From assembly GCF_001889005.1 (NCBI RefSeq), contig NZ_CP018153.1, positions 2,772,001 to 2,836,000 on the forward strand: DNA of 64,000 nucleotides. Reading direction: 5' to 3'. Source of the stretch: Christiangramia salexigens. Its GTDB lineage: Bacteria > Bacteroidota > Bacteroidia > Flavobacteriales > Flavobacteriaceae. Numbering within the stretch: position 1 is the stretch's first letter; each line of letters begins with the position of its first letter. This document shows, piece after piece, positions 58,111 to 64,000 of this stretch. The notes beneath the pieces were generated by a model. It saw nothing but the letters and a program-made list of their open reading frames with translations. It was not told the DNA's origin and made no database searches. Made by a program: the position numbers and the translations under genes.

Positions 58111-58536
58111 TTAAAGATCGCCTATTTGTGTAGGTGCATTGTCAGATTTGTAATCAATGATCTTCTTAAAGAATTTGTGGATCCCGGGTGTATCAGCTTT
58201 TACTTTAATGAAGTAATGGTCCTTGTATATGCTGTATTCTTCAGCTTTTCCCTTGTAGAGATTTAATTTGAAATATGGGATTACAAGAGCATAGGTTTCA
58301 AGCAGGGACCTGAATCTTACAATTATCCCGTTTTTCCTCATTTCTACGTTACAAATGTTGGCGTTATTATCCAGAATTAGAAGATTATAAATTTCAATAC
58401 TGGAAGAAGTGATCTGTAATTTTGGTGAACCTGAGCCTTTCAATTTTACCCGTTCAAACAAAGTAAATGGCTTGCCTGCCGTTTTATTGATCTTTTCAGA
58501 AATCGCGGGCCGATTATAGGAAATATTCAGTAGCAT
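58111..58536 (-). CDS. Conserved flavobacterial protein of unknown function
   Basis: 141 residues from the ATG at 58536. A longer frame from 58665 would run through the argS promoter and overlap argS, so it is rejected. The sequence MLLNISYNRPAISEKINKTA, then PFTLFERVKLKGSGSPKLQI and YKDHYFIKVKADTPGIHKFF, shows no signal peptide or membrane helix, so it is probably cytoplasmic. Strand-rich, pleckstrin-like in feel but unproven. Divergent from argS, convergent with the small membrane protein. Confidence 0.7.
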   Translation of the reverse strand: MLLNISYNRPAISEKINKTAGKPFTLFERVKLKGSGSPKLQITSSSIEIYNLLILDNNANICNVEMRKNGIIVRFRSLLETYALVIPYFKLNLYKGKAEEYSIYKDHYFIKVKADTPGIHKFFKKIIDYKSDNAPTQIGDL

Positions 58537-58599
58537 TTCTTTTTTTCTAAATATAAGGATTTGAGGGCAAAGCCTGAGGACTGAAACTTCATTTCTTTT

Positions 58600-58607
58600 T
58601 ATCTTTG
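58600..58607 (+). promoter_or_regulatory. -7 element of argS
   Basis: TATCTTTG, exact TAnnTTTG, 43 nt before the argS ATG. The -33 zone has CTG (58581-58583) rather than TTG. Confidence 0.65.
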
Positions 58608-58650
58608 CGCACTCGATTGGAAGAATATTTAAATAAAAGAGCAGGAAAAA

Positions 58651-60429
58651 ATGAACATAGAACAATTACTGGCATCAAAAGTTAAAGAAGCTATCAATAA
58701 ACATTATGAGGTAGAGCCTGAAAATATTGAGTTTCAACCTACCCGTAAGGATTTTGAAGGCGATATTACTTTGGTCGTTTTTCCAATGCTCAAGCAGATA
58801 AAGACCAATCCTGCAAAACTCGCAGAAACGATTGGGAATCATCTTAAAGATGAGGTGGAGGAAGTTGCAGACTTTAATGTGGTGAAAGGCTTTCTGAATA
58901 TCGTGATTAGTGATAGGTTTTATATCAATTTTTTCAATAGGGTAAAGGATAATGAAGAATTCGGAATAATCCCTCCACAGAGTGATGCCAGTGGTATCAT
59001 GGTGGAGTACTCATCACCAAACACAAATAAGCCACTGCATTTAGGGCATATAAGAAATAACTTGTTGGGATATTCTGTTTCCGAAATTTTAAAAGCCAAT
59101 GGAAATAAGGTTCATAAGGTTCAGGTAATTAACGATCGTGGGATACATATTTGTAAATCCATGATCGCGTGGGAAAAGTTTGGAAATGGTGAAACACCAG
59201 AGTCTACAGGATTAAAAGGAGATAAATTGGTTGGAAATTATTACGTAAAATTTGACCAGGAGTACAAGAAAGAGATCGCTCAGTTAATTGAGGAAGGAAA
59301 GACTGAAGAGCAGGCAAAAGCTGAAGCACCTATTTTTGTAGCGGCTCAGGATATGCTTAGAAAATGGGAGGCGAACGATCCTGAAGTAGTAGCCCTTTGG
59401 AGTAAGATGAATCAATGGGTTTATGATGGTTTTGAAAAAACCTATAATTCTCTGGGTGTAGATTTCGATAAGAATTATTACGAAAGTGAAACCTATCTTC
59501 TGGGTAAGGATAATGTTCAGAAGGGACTTGAAGAAGGCGTTTTCTTTAAAAAGGAAGATGGAAGCGTATGGATTGACCTAAGCGACGAGGGGCTGGATGA
59601 GAAGATCGTTTTGAGAAGTGATGGTACTGCGGTGTATATGACTCAGGATATTGGTACAGCTATTCAGAGGTTCAAAGATTTTGATATCAATCAAATGGTT
59701 TATACTGTTGGAAATGAACAGGAGTACCATTTTAAAGTTCTTTTCCTTATTCTGAAAAAGCTAGGTTATGATTGGGCAGAATCGCTTTATCATCTTAGTT
59801 ATGGAATGGTGGATCTTCCTTCCGGAAAAATGAAAAGCCGTGAGGGAACCGTTGTGGATGCCGATGATCTTATAAAAGAAATGGCAGATACTGCTAAGAA
59901 TATCTCTGAAGAATTAGGAAAACTTGACGGGTATTCTGAAAGTGAAAAGGAGGAATTGTACAGGATTATCGGTTTAGGAGCCTTGAAATATTATATCTTA
60001 AAGGTAGACCCACGAAAGAGAATTCTATTTAATCCTGAAGAATCTGTGGATTTCCAAGGTAATACGGGGCCATTTATTCAATATACCTATGCAAGAATTC
60101 AATCTATCTTAAGAAAAGCTGATTTTGATACCTCTAAGTCACTGGCTTCAGATTTCAAATTTCACGAGAAAGAAAAAGAGTTGATAAAACAGGTTCAGTT
60201 ATTCCCTGAAACCGTTGGGCTGGCTGCCGAGAATCATTCCCCGGCGCTTATCGCCAATTATACTTACGAACTGGTGAAGTCTTTTAATTCATTTTATCAG
60301 AATGTACCTATTCTTGGAATAGACGAGGAGGATGAAAAGATCTTCAGAGTTCAATTGTCCCGATTGGTAGCGAATGTTATTAAATCTGGATTCAAATTAC
60401 TGGGAATAGAAGTTCCGGAAAGAATGTAA
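58651..60429 (+). CDS. argS: Arginyl-tRNA synthetase
   Basis: 592 residues, class I. N-terminal tRNA D-loop recognition domain (1-115) with FEGDITLVVFPMLK. The HIGH motif is PLHLGH (128-133), the KMSKS counterpart is GKMKSREGT, where the usual lysine-methionine-serine order is altered as in other ArgRS, and there is the anticodon-binding DALR domain with FNSFYQNVPIL. It ends in GIEVPERM, with the C-terminal methionine typical of ArgRS. Confidence 0.98.
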   Translation: MNIEQLLASKVKEAINKHYEVEPENIEFQPTRKDFEGDITLVVFPMLKQIKTNPAKLAETIGNHLKDEVEEVADFNVVKGFLNIVISDRFYINFFNRVKDNEEFGIIPPQSDASGIMVEYSSPNTNKPLHLGHIRNNLLGYSVSEILKANGNKVHKVQVINDRGIHICKSMIAWEKFGNGETPESTGLKGDKLVGNYYVKFDQEYKKEIAQLIEEGKTEEQAKAEAPIFVAAQDMLRKWEANDPEVVALWSKMNQWVYDGFEKTYNSLGVDFDKNYYESETYLLGKDNVQKGLEEGVFFKKEDGSVWIDLSDEGLDEKIVLRSDGTAVYMTQDIGTAIQRFKDFDINQMVYTVGNEQEYHFKVLFLILKKLGYDWAESLYHLSYGMVDLPSGKMKSREGTVVDADDLIKEMADTAKNISEELGKLDGYSESEKEELYRIIGLGALKYYILKVDPRKRILFNPEESVDFQGNTGPFIQYTYARIQSILRKADFDTSKSLASDFKFHEKEKELIKQVQLFPETVGLAAENHSPALIANYTYELVKSFNSFYQNVPILGIDEEDEKIFRVQLSRLVANVIKSGFKLLGIEVPERM

Positions 60430-60512
60430 AGGGAGAAATTAAGTTTATTGGAGTAGAAAAACTGATCTTTTTAAAATTGAACTCAGTCCTTTAAACTTCA
60501 CATTCAAATCAT

Positions 60513-60520
60513 TAAATTTG
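60513..60520 (+). promoter_or_regulatory. -7 element of ffh
   Basis: TAAATTTG, exact TAnnTTTG, 44 nt before the ffh ATG in the 135-bp argS-ffh gap. Confidence 0.65.
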
Positions 60521-60564
60521 CAATTCGCTGCTTGGCAGCTATAGAATAAAATCACAGGAAGATT

Positions 60565-61893
60565 ATGTTTGATAATTTAAGCGATAAGTTAGATAATGCC
60601 TTACATGTATTAAAAGGGCACGGACAAATTACCGAGGTAAACGTTGCCGAAACTCTTAAAGAGGTTAGGCGTGCGTTGGTAGATGCCGATGTTAACTATA
60701 AGATTGCCAAGGAATTCACGAATACAGTGAAAGAAAAAGCTCTTGGGCAAGACGTGTTGACGGCACTTAAGCCAGGCCAGATGATGGTGAAGCTCGTTAA
60801 AGATGAGCTTACCGAATTAATGGGTGGTGAAGCCGCCGGAATCAATTTATCGGGCGATCCTTCTGTAATTCTAATGTCTGGATTGCAGGGTAGTGGTAAA
60901 ACCACTTTTTCCGGTAAACTGGCAAATTTCCTGAAGAATAAGAAAACTAAAAAACCATTATTGGTTGCCTGTGATGTTTATCGTCCGGCAGCGATCAATC
61001 AGCTTCACGTAGTTGGAGAACAGGTTGGCGTTGAAGTGTTTTCGGATGAAGGGAATCAGGATCCGGTTGCGATTTCAAAAGCAGCTATCGCTTATGCAAA
61101 AGAGAATGGACATAATGTAGTGATCATTGATACCGCCGGTCGACTAGCTGTGGACGAGGCGATGATGACTGAAATTTCGAATATTCACGAAGCGATTCAA
61201 CCTCAGGAAACACTTTTCGTAGTAGACTCCATGACTGGTCAGGATGCTGTGAATACAGCTAAGACCTTTAACGAGCGTCTGGATTTTGATGGTGTGATCC
61301 TTACAAAATTAGATGGTGATACCAGAGGTGGTGCGGCGATCTCCATTAAATCTGTAGTTAACAAGCCTATCAAGTTTATTGGTACAGGTGAGAAAATGGA
61401 TGCGATGGATATCTTCTATCCTTCCCGTATGGCCGACAGGATATTGGGAATGGGAGATGTCGTGTCTCTTGTGGAACGTGCCCAGGAGCAGTATGATGAG
61501 GAAGAGGCAAGAAAGCTTCAAAAGAAAATTGCCAAGAATAAATTCGGTTTTGATGACTTTTTAAACCAGTTACAACAGATCAAGAAAATGGGGTCAATGA
61601 AAGACCTTATGGGAATGATCCCTGGTGCAGGAAAAATGCTGAAGGATGTTGATATAGATGATGATGCTTTTAAAGGGATTGAGGCAATTATACATTCTAT
61701 GACTCCGGATGAAAGAAGTGAGCCAAAGATCATAAATGCAAGCAGAAAGAAAAGAATTGCCAAAGGTTCGGGAACTTCAGTTCAGGAAGTGAATCAATTA
61801 CTGAAGCAATTCAATCAAATGGGTAAAATGATGAAGATGATGCAAGGTGGTGGTGGCCGAAAAATGATGCAAATGATGAAGGGAATGAAATAG
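60565..61893 (+). CDS. ffh: Signal recognition particle protein Ffh
   Basis: 442 residues, full length. An N-domain (1-90), then the G domain with GLQGSGKTT (106-114), DTAGRLAVDE and TKLDGDTRGGAA, then the methionine-rich M domain ending GKMMKMMQGGGGRKMMQMMK, which binds 4.5S RNA and signal sequences. It sends inner-membrane proteins to SecYEG. The gene is alone behind its own promoter, followed by folD after 42 nt. Confidence 0.99.
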   Translation: MFDNLSDKLDNALHVLKGHGQITEVNVAETLKEVRRALVDADVNYKIAKEFTNTVKEKALGQDVLTALKPGQMMVKLVKDELTELMGGEAAGINLSGDPSVILMSGLQGSGKTTFSGKLANFLKNKKTKKPLLVACDVYRPAAINQLHVVGEQVGVEVFSDEGNQDPVAISKAAIAYAKENGHNVVIIDTAGRLAVDEAMMTEISNIHEAIQPQETLFVVDSMTGQDAVNTAKTFNERLDFDGVILTKLDGDTRGGAAISIKSVVNKPIKFIGTGEKMDAMDIFYPSRMADRILGMGDVVSLVERAQEQYDEEEARKLQKKIAKNKFGFDDFLNQLQQIKKMGSMKDLMGMIPGAGKMLKDVDIDDDAFKGIEAIIHSMTPDERSEPKIINASRKKRIAKGSGTSVQEVNQLLKQFNQMGKMMKMMQGGGGRKMMQMMKGMK

Positions 61894-61935
61894 ACCTTCT
61901 TTATTATACAACACAACTTAACACACAACAACTAA

Positions 61936-62838
61936 ATGACCATTCTTGACGGTAAAAAAATCAGTAATGATATCAAAGATGAGATCACTGCTGAGGTTGC
62001 CAAAATTAAAAAACGAGGGGAGAAAGTTCCCCATCTTGCAGCGATTATCGTAGGTAATGATGGAGCAAGTTTAACTTATGTGAATAGTAAGGTAAAGTCC
62101 TGTAAGAGGGTGGGTTTTGAATCTTCACTATACAGACTTCCAAATACTGTAAGTGAGCTGGAGCTTCTAGACAAGATAGAAGAGCTTAATCAGAATGATG
62201 ATATCGATGGATTTATTGTTCAGCTGCCATTGCCTCCGCAAATTGATACTCAAAAAGTCCTAAATGCTGTAGATCCGGATAAAGATGTAGATGGGTTCCA
62301 TCCAACCAACTTTGGGAAGATGGCTCTGGATATGACAACCTTTATTCCTGCAACACCGTTTGGTATTTTAGAGCTGCTGGAACGATATGACATTCCAACC
62401 AAGGGCAAGCATACCGTGGTAATTGGAAGAAGTTATATTGTTGGAAGACCCATGAGCATACTTATGGGACGTAGCGGTTTCCCCGGAAACTCAACGGTTA
62501 CCTTAACCCATGAGTTTACCAAAAATATTACACAGGTTACTTCTCAGGCAGATATTATTATCATTGCTGTTGGAATACCTGATTTCCTTAAAGCAGAAAT
62601 GATCAAAGATGATGCAGTCATCATTGATGTTGGAATTACCAGGGTTCCTGATGATTCAAAAGAAAAAGGATATGTGATTAAAGGGGATGTAGATTTTGAA
62701 AATGTAAGTAAACGCGCAGGATACATTACTCCGGTACCCGGAGGAGTTGGTCCTATGACAGTGTCTATGTTATTAAAGAATACACTTCTTGCGAGAGAAA
62801 GGCACAAAAAGAGAGCTTTGGAAAATAAGATAAAATGA
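61936..62838 (+). CDS. folD: Bifunctional methylenetetrahydrofolate dehydrogenase/cyclohydrolase
   Basis: 300 residues. Catalyses NADP-dependent oxidation and hydrolysis of one-carbon tetrahydrofolates. Catalytic Tyr and Lys in SLTYVNSKVKSCKRVG, FIVQLPLPPQID, DVDGFHPTNFGKM, the Rossmann part VVIGRSYIVGRPMSI, and GGVGPMTVSMLLKNT near the end. 42 nt after ffh, ends at a bidirectional terminator. Confidence 0.98.
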   Translation: MTILDGKKISNDIKDEITAEVAKIKKRGEKVPHLAAIIVGNDGASLTYVNSKVKSCKRVGFESSLYRLPNTVSELELLDKIEELNQNDDIDGFIVQLPLPPQIDTQKVLNAVDPDKDVDGFHPTNFGKMALDMTTFIPATPFGILELLERYDIPTKGKHTVVIGRSYIVGRPMSILMGRSGFPGNSTVTLTHEFTKNITQVTSQADIIIIAVGIPDFLKAEMIKDDAVIIDVGITRVPDDSKEKGYVIKGDVDFENVSKRAGYITPVPGGVGPMTVSMLLKNTLLARERHKKRALENKIK

Positions 62839-62842
62839 TATA

Positions 62843-62873
62843 AAAAAAGAGGGAATTAAATTCCCTCTTTTTT
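62843..62873. terminator. Bidirectional terminator between folD and the ykvA-like gene
   Basis: GAGGGAAT (62849-62856) pairs with ATTCCCTC (62860-62867), flanked by six A on the left and six T on the right that extend the stem. It serves convergent folD (+) and the 62877-63299 gene (-). Confidence 0.9.
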
Positions 62874-62876
62874 GTT

Positions 62877-63299
62877 CTATACCGCTTCGGTTTCTGAATT
62901 TTCAAGTTTCCAATCCAGATAACTGTGGAGATCAGATTCAATAAAGCGAAGTGCGAATGTTAACACTGCAAAATCATCTATATAGCCCAATCCCGGGATA
63001 AAGTCTGGTACTATATCTAATGGATTTAAAATATATAAAAATGAAAATGCGATAGATGCTATTGTAAACCATGGGACATCGGTATAAATACCTTTGCGGT
63101 AATCTCTAAGCATTCCATACATCACTTTTCCCAGTTCTGCATACTTCTTAAGCATATTGGAGTTGATGATCTTATCTGCAATTTCCTCATGATTTCTCAT
63201 GGCTACATTTACATCTCCGTCATCAATTTTAGTCACTTCGGTCTTTACGAAATCTTCATCTATTTCTTTTTTCTTTTTTCCGAACATATCATCTATCAT
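62877..63299 (-). CDS. YkvA/DUF1232-family small membrane protein
   Basis: 140 residues. A charged N-terminus (GKKKKEIDEDFVKTEVTKID) and then the DUF1232 core at about 75-115: TIASIAFSFLYILNPLDIVP and DFIPGLGYIDDFAVLTFALR, the family's NPxDxxPD signature. Function of the family is unknown. It follows the AI-2E-family gene by 12 nt, so it shares its transcript. Start may be Met1 or Met5. Confidence 0.85.
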   Translation of the reverse strand: MIDDMFGKKKKEIDEDFVKTEVTKIDDGDVNVAMRNHEEIADKIINSNMLKKYAELGKVMYGMLRDYRKGIYTDVPWFTIASIAFSFLYILNPLDIVPDFIPGLGYIDDFAVLTFALRFIESDLHSYLDWKLENSETEAV

Positions 63300-63311
63300 T
63301 TAAAAAATTGT

Positions 63312-64000
63312 CTATAATCTGTCTAGAGAATTTCCATATTCCTTTTTATAAATTTTCAAAATAAGGAGAAACAGGGAAATTAACAATGGTCCAAAAATTA
63401 ATCCTATAAAACCAAAAAGTGGTACCCCAACGATCACGCCAAAAAGGGTGATTAATGGGTGGACACTTGCCAGTTTTTCGAGAACATAAAGTCGTATAAT
63501 ATTATCTGTGGCACCAACCACTACAAATCCATATATTAAAATTGCGACAGCCTGCCAGTCGTTGCCCTGAGAAAACAGTAGAATTGCTACAGGAATAATA
63601 CCTATTGCAGTACCAATAAAAGGGATCATACTCCCAATAGCGGTGATTACGAACCAAAAGAATGGGTCAGGCACTCCAAATATGAGATATCCTATTAGTG
63701 CAATAATTCCCTGTACAAATGCTACTAAGGGAATTCCAAGAGCATTGGATTTAACCAGATTGTCACTTTCCTCTCCAATTATCTTTAGATTATCCTTACC
63801 AAGCGGGATATAGGCGATCATAGAATCTCTCATGGAATGCCTGTTGGTTAGCATATAGTATAACATGAAATACATGATCCCGATGGCGATAAACGCATTA
63901 AAGGTTCCGCCTGCCAGATTCTGGAGATTAGTAGACACCCAGTTGGTCACAGATGTGGTATCTATACTTTCGCTTAGATTATAATCAAGGTAGGTCTCAG
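63312..64000 (-). CDS. AI-2E/PerM-family membrane transporter, 5' end outside window
   Basis: The open frame continues past base 64000; the GTG at 63950 is only an internal codon, since residues ETYLDYNLSES-like precede it in frame. The visible part (about 229 residues) is the C-terminal half of a polytopic protein with PLVAFVQGIIALIGYLIFGV and PFFWFVITAIGSMIPFIGTA, signature helices of the AI-2E transporter (PF01594) family. Members include export and sodium-proton functions, so the substrate is not predictable. It ends with a cytoplasmic tail, KIYKKEYGNSLDRL. Confidence 0.85.
   Translation of the reverse strand, partial: ETYLDYNLSESIDTTSVTNWVSTNLQNLAGGTFNAFIAIGIMYFMLYYMLTNRHSMRDSMIAYIPLGKDNLKIIGEESDNLVKSNALGIPLVAFVQGIIALIGYLIFGVPDPFFWFVITAIGSMIPFIGTAIGIIPVAILLFSQGNDWQAVAILIYGFVVVGATDNIIRLYVLEKLASVHPLITLFGVIVGVPLFGFIGLIFGPLLISLFLLILKIYKKEYGNSLDRL

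Noticed and set aside
58537..58665. Longer N-terminus for the gene at 58111-58536
   Set aside because: It would cross the argS promoter and overlap the argS start. The hydrophobic look comes from translating AT-rich control DNA.
63312..63950. Complete small AI-2E-like protein starting with GTG at 63950
   Set aside because: The frame remains open to the window edge with coding-like sequence, so it is the end of a longer protein.

Overview
The window comes from the chromosome of a marine-type Flavobacteriaceae bacterium (phylum Bacteroidota; Gramella/Christiangramella-like, genus not provable by eye). The clues are three SusC/SusD outer-membrane uptake pairs, lipoproteins whose lipobox cysteine is followed by acidic residues, a DUF5723-type outer-membrane protein, promoters with the Bacteroidota -7 element TAnnTTTG, starts without Shine-Dalgarno sequences, and AT-rich DNA. 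No prophage, transposase, integrase, CRISPR array, tRNA or rRNA was seen.

Layout. 1-2764 (+): end of a lipoprotein gene, a DUF5723 outer-membrane protein and a periplasmic protein of unknown role. 2758-5574: rarA (-), a rhomboid protease (+) and rlmB (-), closely packed and partly overlapping. 5627-23493 (all -): an arylsulfotransferase-like lipoprotein, then three susC/susD units read right to left, separated by strong terminators and one orphan secreted protein. 23926-41148 (+): the fused str, S10, spc and alpha ribosomal-protein clusters (rpsL to rplQ) with fusA, secY, infA and rpoA. tuf is absent, and a strong hairpin-plus-terminator sits between rpsJ and rplC. 41268-49712 (+): carA, a small barrel-like protein, eno, a GT5 glycogen-synthase-like gene, gltA, and two guanidine-modifying-superfamily hydrolases (the second is ctlX-like). 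49709-57787 (-): a four-gene operon encoding an SDR/DUF2867 protein, a divergent BCCT transporter, a clan GH-A glycosidase-like lipoprotein and a 1255-residue GT2-GH26 fusion. 57858-64000: a tiny membrane protein, a conserved unknown, argS, ffh, folD, a YkvA-like protein and a truncated AI-2E-family transporter.

How it works together. The centre is the translation and secretion core (ribosome, EF-G, IF-1, RNA polymerase alpha, SecY; Ffh and ArgS further on), interleaved with central metabolism (enolase, citrate synthase, carbamoyl-phosphate synthase small subunit, FolD). The left part is nutrient capture at the outer membrane. The most unusual part is the 49.7-57.8 kb operon. It joins a membrane polysaccharide synthase to an extracytoplasmic GH26-like domain and a further barrel lacking obvious catalytic residues, next to a separate glycosidase-like lipoprotein and an osmolyte-type transporter. 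It is the best candidate here for an undescribed cell-envelope glycan system.
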